A stretch of DNA of 64,000 nucleotides from an uncultured Eubacteriales bacterium. GTDB taxonomy: Bacteria > Bacillota > Clostridia > Christensenellales > Borkfalkiaceae. Numbering within the stretch: position 1 is the first letter of the stretch; each line of letters starts with the position of its first letter. Of the stretch, positions 8,845 through 17,211 are shown piece after piece. The stretch is taken from assembly GCA_900540805.1 (NCBI GenBank), contig UQHL01000001.1:124001-188000 (forward strand), in the 5' to 3' direction. A program made the translations under genes and the position numbers. The notes under the pieces were generated by a model, which was not told the DNA's origin, did no database searches, and saw only the letters and a list, made by a program, of their open reading frames with translations.

Positions 8845-9300
8845 CTATTTATTCCCAGTCGACTTCGCCGATACTCTTTCTTTTGAATGAAATTCGTCAA
8901 AACAACTACTTTCCCCTATCCGAGTTAAATCGTTGGCCAACTCAAATTCACGCCCCCAACCTGAATATATTTCCACCGTTTCGTCTCTTTTTTCGTTTAA
9001 ACCCACTACAACCAAAAGACGTGATAAGAGAAGCGCATTCGGTTGCGACATATCCGTATATTTCTTAAAAACCTCAGGATCGTCCAGCCAGTAACACGCC
9101 ACATGCTCCGGATCGGTGTTCACTTCTTCCTCCGTCCTCAACGGTACCGTTTTTTCTTCAGGCTTCAACGGAATTATTTTTCCGTCTTCCCACCCTGCCG
9201 CAGGCATTACTATCCACGTTTCCTCAAACGAAATACGTTTAAACGAATATTTTTTTGTCAGCAATCTATCCACCAATTCAAACGGCGCTCTGTAATCCAT
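8845..9300 (-). CDS. small paralog A, candidate immunity protein
   Basis: A 151-residue soluble acidic protein with no signal peptide and no domain I recognise. Its first 86 residues are identical to those of the next gene upstream (paralog B), while the remainder is only distantly similar (shared GLNEK, DET, DLTRI). The ATG has a good AGGAGG site eight bases away, within the duplicated DNA. It is third in the operon, after a toxin-like protein and paralog B, and before the protease. A short soluble product encoded directly after a toxin-like gene and present in two diverged copies is typical of immunity genes of polymorphic toxins, which is the basis of the call. No function is shown by the sequence itself. 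Confidence 0.7.
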   Translation of the reverse strand: MDYRAPFELVDRLLTKKYSFKRISFEETWIVMPAAGWEDGKIIPLKPEEKTVPLRTEEEVNTDPEHVACYWLDDPEVFKKYTDMSQPNALLLSRLLVVVGLNEKRDETVEIYSGWGREFELANDLTRIGESSCFDEFHSKERVSAKSTGNK

Positions 9301-9326
9301 ACTTCTCCCTCCTCTTATTTTCTTCT
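9044..9326. repeat. 283-bp direct repeat, copy 1
   Basis: Matches 9484-9766 at an offset of exactly 440 bp with about three mismatches. It covers the 5' 86 codons of paralog A, its ribosome site and the last four codons of paralog B. Similarity drops sharply to the left, inside the gene. This fits a recent duplication or gene conversion restricted to the 5' halves. Confidence 0.9.
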
Positions 9327-9740
9327 AATGATTTTACCAAATGAGTTGCTTTTCGATATCCGCGTCAAATCGCATAATAATTTAATACCCAGGTGATTTC
9401 CTATATATATATTCTCCGTTTCGTCTTTTTTTTCATTTAAGCCGAATAAAACCAGAATACCTGTAAAACGCCCAACTCCGTGCTGCGACATATCCGTATA
9501 TTTTTTGAAAACCTCAGGATCGTCCAGCCAGTAACACGCCACATGCTCCGGATCGGTGTTCACTTCTTCCTCCGTCCTCAACGGTACCGTTTTTTCTTCA
9601 GGCTTCAACGGAATTATTTTTCCGTCTTCCCACCCTGCCGCAGGCATTACTATCCACGTTTCCTCAAACGAAATACGTTTAAACGAATATTTTTTTGTCA
9701 GCAATCTATCCACCAATTCAAACGGCGCTCTGTAATCCAT
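9315..9740 (-). CDS. small paralog B, candidate immunity protein
   Basis: 141 residues, with its first 86 residues identical to paralog A and a diverged C-terminal part that keeps GLNEKKDET and DLTRIS. It begins 14 bases after the stop codon of the toxin-like gene with an AGGAGG site, the position where a cognate immunity gene is expected. Its last residues (IIRRK) come from the same duplicated DNA that supplies the RRK end of the toxin-like protein, so the repeat unit spans gene boundaries. No known domain is recognised. A diverged tail on a constant head could mean that the two copies neutralise different toxin variants, but this is inference only. Confidence 0.7.
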   Translation of the reverse strand: MDYRAPFELVDRLLTKKYSFKRISFEETWIVMPAAGWEDGKIIPLKPEEKTVPLRTEEEVNTDPEHVACYWLDDPEVFKKYTDMSQHGVGRFTGILVLFGLNEKKDETENIYIGNHLGIKLLCDLTRISKSNSFGKIIRRK

Positions 9741-9766
9741 GCTTCTCCCTCCTCTTATTTTCTTCT
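9484..9766. repeat. 283-bp direct repeat, copy 2
   Basis: Partner of 9044-9326. It covers the 5' part of paralog B, the ribosome site and the last codons of the toxin-like gene. The near-perfect match in an otherwise diverged gene pair marks a recent event. Confidence 0.9.
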
Positions 9767-10936
9767 GCCATAAAACGAATGAATACTGTGTTTAGGGCCA
9801 TATACTTGTCTTCCGTCTCCTGCTATTTTTACTTCTACATTGTCTAAAAACGGATGATAATGAGGATATTGCCCTACTTTGTGCACCGGATGACATTGGG
9901 GAACATATCCCGCTAATTCCAATATCCCGGCGGCGTCGTCCGAAAAATAAGTGTACATATTTCCCCCTAGTTTGATCCAAGCAACAGCAACTTCATCGTT
10001 TACGGGGAAAGGTGATACCTGCAGTTTTATTCCATCACCCACGCGAAGACACGGATAATAAATCGGCCCATCCCAAGCCTTATTTGACCGAACTTCTTCT
10101 TCGGTACTTTGGGCGAACGTATCTGTCAATTCCACATATTCTTCCGCGATCTCCGCAACTAAGGCAACACAAGCGGCAATCGTAGCCGTAGCCGCGGCTA
10201 TTGCAAAGGTTGTTGTAGAAATTGCGGCCGCGCCAGCAGTTGCAGCTGCGCCGAGGGCGGCAATTGCGGTAGCTCCTGTAGATGCTCCCACTACTGCCGA
10301 TCCTATTGCAGTTGCCGCCGCAACTACGGCGGGAGCCACCACAACCGCCACTGCGACCACCGCAGCAGTCACCGCAACGACTGTAGCGGCAAGTGCTACC
10401 TTTTTAAGAGCCCTCGAAAACCAGCCGCAATTTTGCAAAAGCATATTTTCGTCAAAGTCGCTTAAAAATACAGGCCCGTCTTCCGTGGCAAATCCGATAT
10501 CGATTTCTCCCTCCTCCGTTAAAAACGGAACGCCCGATAAACGCTCGTGTCCTTCATAGTAAGACGGAAACGCATAGGTATCAACTAAAAAATAGAAATC
10601 GTTGGTATCGGCCGAATACTCAAACATAAATTGTAATGTTATATCTTCATCTAACGAGCATTCGATTCCGATATCTTCTTCAGCTATGGAGCCGTCAATT
10701 ATTTTTCTGAAGCTGAGAAAAATAGAATTAGTCTCTTCCTCAACATACATATCAACATTTTCCAGTCCGTTCTCATAGAAAAAATGTTCATAATCAACAG
10801 GTTCTTCCAAGACCGATATTGCTCTTACGCTTACGTTCGGTTTCTGAAAATAAGGAACCGCATAATATAAACCAACAAGAAAGGCAAGTAAAAATGCAAT
10901 ACCGTTAATCAACCAAAGCTTTTTGTTTTTTGTCAT
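9755..10936 (-). CDS. membrane-anchored toxin-like protein with Ala-rich helical region and His-rich C-terminal domain
   Basis: 393 residues. Residues 7-29 form an N-terminal membrane helix, 30-170 an acidic domain, and 180-262 a very Ala/Val/Thr-rich hydrophobic region that could form helical hairpins in a membrane. Residues about 285-393 form a compact C-terminal domain with HPVHKVGQYPHYHPF and, near the end, HSIHSFYG. A C-terminal domain with an HYHP-like motif and a final H-x-F/W is a pattern I associate with uncharacterised polymorphic-toxin tips; His349, 352, 359, 361, 383 and 386 are candidate metal or catalytic residues. It is the first gene of an AT-rich operon with its own promoter, an AGGAGG site, two paralogous small proteins and a protease. 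No known family is claimed; it could instead be a structural membrane protein. Confidence 0.75.
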   Translation of the reverse strand: MTKNKKLWLINGIAFLLAFLVGLYYAVPYFQKPNVSVRAISVLEEPVDYEHFFYENGLENVDMYVEEETNSIFLSFRKIIDGSIAEEDIGIECSLDEDITLQFMFEYSADTNDFYFLVDTYAFPSYYEGHERLSGVPFLTEEGEIDIGFATEDGPVFLSDFDENMLLQNCGWFSRALKKVALAATVVAVTAAVVAVAVVVAPAVVAAATAIGSAVVGASTGATAIAALGAAATAGAAAISTTTFAIAAATATIAACVALVAEIAEEYVELTDTFAQSTEEEVRSNKAWDGPIYYPCLRVGDGIKLQVSPFPVNDEVAVAWIKLGGNMYTYFSDDAAGILELAGYVPQCHPVHKVGQYPHYHPFLDNVEVKIAGDGRQVYGPKHSIHSFYGRRK

Positions 10937-10999
10937 TTGCGTATCCTCCTACTTCTTAAATTCAGCCTTCGCTAATCAATTAGGCTTTTCTTGCCACAT

Positions 11000-11028
11000 A
11001 TATTACCATATAAAATTAGAATTGTCAA
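11000..11028 (-). promoter_or_regulatory. promoter of the toxin-like operon
   Basis: Minus strand: perfect -35 TTGACA (11028-11023), a 17-base spacer and -10 TAATAT (11005-11000). The ~60-base leader contains a small dyad (CTAATTGATTAG inside AGCC/GGCT) before the AGGAGG site of the first gene. The surroundings are strongly AT-rich. Confidence 0.8.
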
Positions 11029-11084
11029 TATTATTATAAAAAATATCTTTTAATATTTTTAAAATTTAAGTATTGTAAACATAT

Positions 11085-11114
11085 AACAGCTCTTCCCGTT
11101 TGGAAAGAGCTGTT
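11085..11114 (-). terminator. probable terminator of the rimP-nusA-infB-nrnA operon
   Basis: A 10-bp stem AACAGCTCTT/AAGAGCTGTT lies 16 bases after the nrnA stop codon. The downstream T content is modest (TATATGTTT on minus, TATTTATTT on plus), so it may work in either direction. It separates the housekeeping operon from the AT-rich accessory operon. Confidence 0.65.
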
Positions 11115-11130
11115 ATTTATTTAAGAAAAC

Positions 11131-12102
11131 TTACAGATATTGGGAAACGGTATAAACCAGCTTGTCGAGAATCTCCTCCACGTCGCCGAACAGCATACAG
11201 CCCGCGGCGCGGACGTGCCCGCCCCCGCCGTAAACGCCCGCGATTTTATTGACGTCCGCATAGCGTTTCGAACGCAGAGAAATTTTATACTGTCCCTTTT
11301 TTACCTCCATGACGGACGCGCACACTTCCACGGTGTCCACCGTCAGGGGGAAATCCACAAATCCTTCCGTCATGCCGTTGTCCGCGCCGAATTTCTTCAT
11401 GGCGGCCTGCGTAATGACGATCGCCGCAAACTTATCGTCTAAAAAATAACGGATACGGCTCATCGTGTCGGCATAGAGCTCCGCGCGCGCACGCGGCTGT
11501 TTTTTGAACAAATTATAGTTGAGAAACCGAATATCCGCCCCCGCCTTCACCAGCTTCGCCGCCGTCAGAAAGGTTTCCTCCGTCACGTCGTCGTGGGAAA
11601 AATTCCCCGAATCCGTCAGCAGCCCCAAGAGGAGATATTCCGCCATGCTTTTATTAAAAGGCACCCCCATGGCTTCGATGAGCGCGGCGATATTCATGCA
11701 GTTTGCCGAACATTCGCGCACGTAATTATATTTTGCGTAGCGGGTATTGGATACGTGGTGATCGATGTTGATCGTATCTCTTTTTTTCACTGCGAGACGA
11801 AAATCGTCCGCCAGCGCGCCGAGGCGCGGCTCGTCGCTGGAATCTACGGCGATATAAAGCTCCGCTTGCGGGTCGGGCTTTTTTTCGATTTTTTCCAGCC
11901 CCTCTAAAAAGGCAAGATTGGAGGGAAGCTCGGATTCGTCGCATACGCAATGCTCTATGCCCAGCGCGTCCAGGGCGCAGGAAAGCGCCAAGGCGCTGCC
12001 TATCGCGTCGCCGTCGGGGCGCATATGAGTTAAGATCACCGCGCTGCGCGCGCGCTTTACCCTCGCCGCTATCTCTTCAAGGGTCGAATTTACAAAGCTC
12101 AC
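11131..12102 (-). CDS. nrnA: bifunctional oligoribonuclease / pAp phosphatase NrnA (DHH family)
   Basis: 323 residues with the two-domain DHH/DHHA1 layout. The metal ligands are visible: His26, Asp30 and Asp32 in HMRPDGDA, the VDSSD motif near residue 87, and the DHH triplet at 114-116. The DHHA1 domain ends with GGGGHVRAAG. NrnA degrades 2-5-mer RNA to mononucleotides and removes the 3'-phosphate of pAp in the cytoplasm. It is the last gene of the rimP-nusA-infB-rbfA operon, 19 bases after rbfA, as in many Bacillota. Since it also cleaves pGpG in some bacteria, it may finish the c-di-GMP breakdown begun by the nearby EAL protein, though that link is inference. Confidence 0.93.
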   Translation of the reverse strand: MSFVNSTLEEIAARVKRARSAVILTHMRPDGDAIGSALALSCALDALGIEHCVCDESELPSNLAFLEGLEKIEKKPDPQAELYIAVDSSDEPRLGALADDFRLAVKKRDTINIDHHVSNTRYAKYNYVRECSANCMNIAALIEAMGVPFNKSMAEYLLLGLLTDSGNFSHDDVTEETFLTAAKLVKAGADIRFLNYNLFKKQPRARAELYADTMSRIRYFLDDKFAAIVITQAAMKKFGADNGMTEGFVDFPLTVDTVEVCASVMEVKKGQYKISLRSKRYADVNKIAGVYGGGGHVRAAGCMLFGDVEEILDKLVYTVSQYL

Positions 12103-12121
12103 TGATACTCCTTTTCCGTTT

Positions 12122-12502
12122 TCAATCGTCTTTTTTGTCCGTTTCTTCTCCGCCTTGAATCTTTTTGAACAGCTCGTCCATTTTCGCGCCGTAGGCCATG
12201 CTCCCGTCCCAAAGGAAAGTGAGCGAGGGCACCGTGCGCATGCGCATAACCTGCGCCAGCTCGTGGCGGATAAAGCCCGCGTTGGCGGAAATGATATCGA
12301 AGGAGGCGAGCTTTTCCGCCTCGTCCTTCGCGTAAATACTGATATAAACTTTCGCCGTCTTGAGATCGGGCGCGACGTCCGCTTCCGTCACGGAAATGAT
12401 ACCCGAAAGCTTGGGCTCCTTATCCTTGAGGCGGGTGCGGATAATCTCGCTGATCTCCTTTTGATATTCCCCGTTCAGGCGGGAACTTCTCGAAACCTTC
12501 AT
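12122..12502 (-). CDS. rbfA: ribosome-binding factor A
   Basis: 126 residues, the usual RbfA length, with a KH-like fold. The N-terminal RSSRLNGEYQKEISEII and the RMRTVPSLTFLWDGS segment are diagnostic. It binds the 30S subunit during 16S rRNA maturation. The start ATG overlaps the infB stop codon in an ATGA arrangement, so the two are probably translationally coupled; a longer in-frame extension upstream lies inside infB and is rejected. The acidic/lysine tail (ETDKKDD) is short and probably unstructured. Confidence 0.93.
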   Translation of the reverse strand: MKVSRSSRLNGEYQKEISEIIRTRLKDKEPKLSGIISVTEADVAPDLKTAKVYISIYAKDEAEKLASFDIISANAGFIRHELAQVMRMRTVPSLTFLWDGSMAYGAKMDELFKKIQGGEETDKKDD

Positions 12503-15333
12503 TCGGCCTTGATTTCCTCCGTTACATAACACTCGATGATATCGCCCACGCGGATCTCGTTGAAGCCGTCGATGGCGCAGCCGCATTCGTAGCCCTTGGC
12601 CACCTCCTTGACGTCGTCCTTAAACCGCTTCAGCTGTTTCACGCCGCCTTCGCAGATCATGATGTCCTCGCGGTAAATTCTCAGCTTGCCGCCGCGGACA
12701 ATCTTGCCTTCCGTGACATAGCAGCCCGCGACCGTGCCCGTGCCCGTAATGTTGAACGTCTGACGCACTTCGCATTTGCCCATGAGGTTTTCCCTGATCT
12801 TCGGCGCGAGCATGCCCTTGAGCGCCGCTTCCATATCGTCGATCAACTCGTAAATGATGCGGTAGCTTCTCACATCTACTTTGCTGGACTCCGCAAGCTT
12901 CTTCGCCTTTGTGTCGGGGCGGACGTTGAAGCCGATGATGATCGCGTTGGCGCTGTCCGCCAGCATGACGTCGCTCTCGTTGATGGCGCCCGCGGCCGCA
13001 TGAATAACCTTCACGCGAACCTCTTCGTTGCCGAGCTTTTCCAGCGACTGCCGCGCGGCCTCCACGCTGCCCTGCACGTCCGCTTTCACGACGAGGTTGA
13101 GGTTTTTGATCTTGCCTTCCTCCACCTGCGCAAACACGTCGTCGAGCGTGACGCGGCTCTGCTGCTTGATCATGCTTTCGCGTTCTTTGTTCTTTCTTTC
13201 TTCCTGAACCTGCTTCATGAGCGCCTGATCGACGGCCATGATGCTGTCGCCCGCGTTGGGTACGTCCTCGAGGCCGAGAATAGAAACGGCCATGGAAGGC
13301 CCTGCGGATTTTACGCTGCGCCCTTTATCGTCGAACATGGCGCGGACTCGGCCCATCGTCGTACCCGAAAGGATGTTGTCGCCCGTACGCAGGGTACCGT
13401 TCTGTACGATAATGCTCGCCACGGGGCCCTTGCCCTTATCCAGCTTGGCTTCGATAATCGTACCCTTGGCCTGACGGTCGGGATTGGCCCGAAGCTCGAG
13501 GATTTCCGCCTGAAGGCTGATCGCGTCGAGAAGCTCGTCGATCCCCTCCCCCGTCTTTGCGGAAACGGGAACGATCATCGTATCGCCGCCCCATTCCTCG
13601 GGAACGAGGTTCTGCTCGATCAATCCCTGCTTGACGCGGTCGGGGTTGATTTCATATTTATCCATTTTGTTCATGGCGACGATGATGGGCACGTCTGCCG
13701 CCTTGGCGTGGTTGATCGCCTCGACGGTCTGGGGCATGATGCCGTCGTCGGCCGCCACCACTAGCACCACGATATCCGTGACTTGAGCGCCGCGCGCACG
13801 CATGGCCGTAAAGGCCGCGTGACCCGGGGTGTCGATAAAGGTAATCTGTTTGCCCTTCGCCGTTACGGTATAAGCGCCGATGTTCTGCGTAATGCCGCCG
13901 GCTTCGCCCGCGGTGACGGACGTGGCGCGTATCTTGTCGAGCAGGGAGGTTTTGCCGTGATCGACGTGCCCCATCACCGTGACGACAGGGGCGCGGGCGG
14001 CCAGCTTGGAAGTATCCTCCTCCGTCACCACCGCGTCCTGCAACACTTCCTCCGCCGTCTTTTCGGGCTTGTATTCGAGATCGATCCCCAGATCGGCGGC
14101 GATCAAAGCCGCGTTGTCGTAATCGATAGAATCGTTTATACTCTTCATAATCCCCTCCCTGAACAGCCGTTTGGAAATTTCGACGGCGGAAATGCCGAGC
14201 TTATCGGAAAGTACTTTGAGGGGAATTTCCTGCGTCGTCACAATCGCGTGATCGATCTTGACCGACTGGAGCTCCTGGCGCTTCTGCTTTTTCGGGATAC
14301 GGAGCTTTCTGTAGCCCGACTTATTTTCGTCGAAGTCCTCCACCGTCATGCCCTGCTGTTTGATGAGCGTGCGCTTGGAGACGGGCTTCTTTTCGACGTA
14401 GGTTTTGTCGTAAACCTTTTTCTTGGGAGGCGCGGTAAACGTCTTGCTTTCCTTGGGTACGACGGGCGCGGCGGCCGCTCCGCCAGCGCGGGGCTTTCCG
14501 CCCGCGACGCCGGGACGTCCGGGAGCGCCCGGTCTGCCCGGATAAGGTCTGTCTCCCTGGGGACGGGGCGGACGGTCGCCCATGGGGCGGGACGGTCTGT
14601 CCGTGCGGGGACGGTAGGTCGAACCCGTGCCCGCGTTGGCGTCCACGCCGGGTTTTGCGATATAGACGCCCTGCTCCTGTCCGTTGCGGAAATACCTCGG
14701 CGCGCGGGGCGCTCCCGGCGTCGCGGGACGAGCGGCAGCCGCAGGCGCCGCGGGTGCGGGTCTGCTCTGTACGGGAGCAGGCGTCGCTTTCGGCGCTTCG
14801 GGCTTTTCCGATTTTTCGGATTTCTCTAATTTTTCCGTCTTTTCCGATTTTTCCGTTCTTTCGGTTTTTTCCGCCTTTTCCTCTTTCACGGGGGCATCGG
14901 CAGACGCCTTTTCGGGAGCTTCGGCGGCCGATTTTTCGGAAAGCGGAACGGAAGGCGCGCTTTCGGAAGGCTCCTTCTTTTCTTCGTTTGAGGAAACGTC
15001 GGTTTTTTCCGCCTTGGCCGCGGGCTCGGTCTGCCGCTTGGCAGGCTTTTCCGCCTTGGCCGCAGGCGCGGGCGCTTCGGGCGCCTTTTCGGCGGGACGG
15101 GGAGCTTCGGCTTCGGGCGCGGAAACTTCAGCCGACGGCGTTTCGTCCCGCAGGGCTTCCTCCCTTGCGAGTTCGGCGTCTCTTTCCGATTTGTCGGCTT
15201 CCAGCGCGGAAAGCTTTCTCAGGATCTCCGCAAGGCTCTTTTCTGTGGAATAGATACGTTTTTGCAGCTGCCCCAACTGCTTTTCGTCCAATAATTCCGT
15301 TACTTTTTCCACATTTTCGTATTTTTTTGCCAT
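12499..15333 (-). CDS. infB: translation initiation factor IF-2
   Basis: 944 residues. A short N-terminal IF2_N helix region is followed by a long low-complexity stretch (about residues 60-330) of Ala/Glu/Lys/Pro-rich sequence with EKTEKxEKSEK-like runs and then a Gly/Arg/Pro part (GDRPPRPQGDRP). A second IF2_N-like segment precedes the GTPase domain, whose G1 is GHVDHGKTSL near residue 456, followed by DTPGHAAF and NKMDK. Domains II-IV follow. It places fMet-tRNA on the 30S subunit. It lies four bases after ylxQ in the nusA operon. The length is normal for IF-2 with an expanded linker. Confidence 0.97.
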   Translation of the reverse strand: MAKKYENVEKVTELLDEKQLGQLQKRIYSTEKSLAEILRKLSALEADKSERDAELAREEALRDETPSAEVSAPEAEAPRPAEKAPEAPAPAAKAEKPAKRQTEPAAKAEKTDVSSNEEKKEPSESAPSVPLSEKSAAEAPEKASADAPVKEEKAEKTERTEKSEKTEKLEKSEKSEKPEAPKATPAPVQSRPAPAAPAAAARPATPGAPRAPRYFRNGQEQGVYIAKPGVDANAGTGSTYRPRTDRPSRPMGDRPPRPQGDRPYPGRPGAPGRPGVAGGKPRAGGAAAAPVVPKESKTFTAPPKKKVYDKTYVEKKPVSKRTLIKQQGMTVEDFDENKSGYRKLRIPKKQKRQELQSVKIDHAIVTTQEIPLKVLSDKLGISAVEISKRLFREGIMKSINDSIDYDNAALIAADLGIDLEYKPEKTAEEVLQDAVVTEEDTSKLAARAPVVTVMGHVDHGKTSLLDKIRATSVTAGEAGGITQNIGAYTVTAKGKQITFIDTPGHAAFTAMRARGAQVTDIVVLVVAADDGIMPQTVEAINHAKAADVPIIVAMNKMDKYEINPDRVKQGLIEQNLVPEEWGGDTMIVPVSAKTGEGIDELLDAISLQAEILELRANPDRQAKGTIIEAKLDKGKGPVASIIVQNGTLRTGDNILSGTTMGRVRAMFDDKGRSVKSAGPSMAVSILGLEDVPNAGDSIMAVDQALMKQVQEERKNKERESMIKQQSRVTLDDVFAQVEEGKIKNLNLVVKADVQGSVEAARQSLEKLGNEEVRVKVIHAAAGAINESDVMLADSANAIIIGFNVRPDTKAKKLAESSKVDVRSYRIIYELIDDMEAALKGMLAPKIRENLMGKCEVRQTFNITGTGTVAGCYVTEGKIVRGGKLRIYREDIMICEGGVKQLKRFKDDVKEVAKGYECGCAIDGFNEIRVGDIIECYVTEEIKAE

Positions 15334-15337
15334 AGGT

Positions 15338-15670
15338 TCAGTTGTTTCCTCCCGAATATAATTTATATTGCGCGTCGCTTGCCGAGGCGGTAAGAATCGC
15401 CGAAGCGAGATTTTTGTCTTTGACGGCCGCCGCTTTTACGGCGGGCCGATGTAAAAGTTCGCTTAAGGAGACGCCTTCCGTCACGAGGAGCGGACAGGAA
15501 AATTTCTCTTTCAATTTGACGAGTACCTTCATCGAGTTTTCCGACAGGGTTGAATCCGCAATCAGAAGATGCACGCCCTTTTTCAAGGCTTCCGCGCGAT
15601 CTACGCCGAAGACGATTTTTCCCGAACGGATACAAAACCCCAGATATGTCGAAATTTTATCGTTTTGCAA
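15338..15670 (-). CDS. ylxQ: L7Ae-family RNA-binding protein YlxQ
   Basis: 110 residues of the L7Ae/L30e/Gadd45 fold; the GFCIRSGKIVFGVDRAEALKKG opening is characteristic of YlxQ (shown here in part). These proteins bind kink-turn RNA, although the exact target of YlxQ is not settled. It overlaps the 3' end of ylxR by 14 bases and precedes infB, its standard place in Bacillota. No signal or membrane segment is present. Confidence 0.88.
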   Translation of the reverse strand: MQNDKISTYLGFCIRSGKIVFGVDRAEALKKGVHLLIADSTLSENSMKVLVKLKEKFSCPLLVTEGVSLSELLHRPAVKAAAVKDKNLASAILTASASDAQYKLYSGGNN

Positions 15671-15929
15671 AAAATTCCTCCTCTATCCCCGCATAGACCT
15701 CCAAAGGGACGTCGGCGGAAAACGCTTTGTTGAGAAGCCTTTGCTTTTTCAGCCTTAAGATACATTCCTCTTTGTTGCAGATGTACGCGCCCCTGCCGGG
15801 CGCCTTGCCCGAAAAATCCAGCCTGATCTCCCCTTCGGCGTTCTTCACCGCGCGGAGCATATCCTTTTTCGGCATCATCTCGCGGCAGGCGATACACATT
15901 CTCAAAGGGACGGATTTTGTCTTTGCCAT
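15657..15929 (-). CDS. ylxR: YlxR/RnpM RNA-binding protein (DUF448)
   Basis: 90 residues with the DUF448 pattern: RMCIACREMMPKKDMLR near the start, then GRGAYICNKEECI. In related Bacillota the protein binds and modulates RNase P RNA (RnpM), with a nucleoid-linked role also proposed. Its ATG shares one base with the nusA stop codon (TAATG) and its end overlaps ylxQ, so the three genes are tightly coupled. Confidence 0.9.
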   Translation of the reverse strand: MAKTKSVPLRMCIACREMMPKKDMLRAVKNAEGEIRLDFSGKAPGRGAYICNKEECILRLKKQRLLNKAFSADVPLEVYAGIEEEFFAKR

Positions 15930-17164
15930 TATTCTTTTTCAGGCTCCTCCGCTCCGCTTTCGGCCGTCTCCGCGCCCTCGAGGGGCGCCTCGTCGTTTAT
16001 GTCCCCGACGTCCTCGACGTCCGCGGGACTGTCGGCCGCTTCGTCCGCGAAGTCGTCCCCGAAGCCCTCGTCCGAGTAGTCCTCGTCGTCTCCGTCGCGG
16101 TTTTCCGTCGTGTTCAGGTTCATTTTCTCGGCGGCGGAAAGGCTCTTGACGTCGATCTTCCAGCCCGTCAGCCTCGCCGCAAGGCGGGCGTTTTGGCCGT
16201 CGCGGCCGATCGCCAGCGAAAGCTTGTCGTCGGGAACCACGGCGATGGCGCTCTTTTCCCCCGTCTGCGTCACGGAAATGACCGAAGCGGGCGAAAGCGC
16301 TTTTGCGATAAATTCCAGAGGGTTTTCGCTCCAGAGGATAATATCTATCTTTTCCCCGCCGAGCTCTTCTACGACGGCGTTGACCCTCGAGCCTTTATTT
16401 CCCACGCAGGCGCCCACGGCATCGACGCGCGTATCGTTGGAACAGATCGCCATTTTCGTACGGTGGCCGGGTTCGCGGGAGACGGCCTTGATCTCCACGA
16501 TCCCCTGCGCGATTTCGGGCACCTGCTCCTCAAACAGTTTCTTGACGAGGCCGGGGGCCGCGCGCGAAACGAGGATCTGCGAATTTTTTCCGCTGTTTTT
16601 GACGCGCTTGACAAATACCTTGAGCCGGTCGCCCATCACGTACCGTTCGGCAGGCGTCTGATCCTGAGGAAGCATTACCCCCTCGATTTTTTTCTCGCCC
16701 AGCTCGACGGAGATGTTTTTATCGTCCACCTTGCGGATAAACCCTTCCATCAGCTCGCCCTCCTTATCGGAAAACGCGGAGAAGGTATTGTCGCGCTCGG
16801 TTTCGTGCAGCTTTTGCAGGATTACCTGCTTGGCGGTCTGCGCGGCGATACGGCCGAAATCCTTGGGCACGAAGCTTCTGACGATTTCGTCCCCCTCCTT
16901 ATACGCGGGATCGAGCTCCTGCGCTTCCTCGAGCGAGATTTCCTTATCCCTGTCCGTCACTTCCGCCACGACGTGCTGAATCGCCTTGAATTCGATGGTG
17001 CCGCTTTCGGGATCCAGCTCGACGGAAACTTCCGCGCCGCCGTCGTACTGTTTTTTATACGCGGACGCAAGCGCGTTTTGCAGCGTTTCTATAAACGCTT
17101 CTTCGCTGATTCCCTTTTCTTTTACCAGATCGGCAAGCGCCGCAAAAAACTCCTTATTAACCAT
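15929..17164 (-). CDS. nusA: transcription termination/antitermination factor NusA
   Basis: 411 residues from the ATG giving MVNKEFFAAL, which has an AGGAGA site; an in-frame upstream ATG would overlap rimP and is not used. The order is the N-terminal RNA-polymerase-binding domain (1-130), S1 domain, KH1 (ending near the VDAVGACVGNKGSRV loop) and KH2 (LAIGRDGQNARLAARLTGW). An acidic tail rich in Asp and Glu (DDEDYSDEGFGDDF) follows; typical Bacillota NusA ends shortly after KH2, so this tail is an addition of about 60 residues. NusA controls pausing and termination. The gene is second in the operon after rimP. Confidence 0.97.
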   Translation of the reverse strand: MVNKEFFAALADLVKEKGISEEAFIETLQNALASAYKKQYDGGAEVSVELDPESGTIEFKAIQHVVAEVTDRDKEISLEEAQELDPAYKEGDEIVRSFVPKDFGRIAAQTAKQVILQKLHETERDNTFSAFSDKEGELMEGFIRKVDDKNISVELGEKKIEGVMLPQDQTPAERYVMGDRLKVFVKRVKNSGKNSQILVSRAAPGLVKKLFEEQVPEIAQGIVEIKAVSREPGHRTKMAICSNDTRVDAVGACVGNKGSRVNAVVEELGGEKIDIILWSENPLEFIAKALSPASVISVTQTGEKSAIAVVPDDKLSLAIGRDGQNARLAARLTGWKIDVKSLSAAEKMNLNTTENRDGDDEDYSDEGFGDDFADEAADSPADVEDVGDINDEAPLEGAETAESGAEEPEKE

Positions 17165-17211
17165 TTTATTCAATTCTCCTGTTTGATTTCTTGATTTATT
17201 CCCGCCGTCCG

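Noticed and set aside
15917..17194. Plus-strand frame of 425 codons opposite nusA
   Set aside because: Mirror frame of a certain gene, without ribosome site or family motifs.
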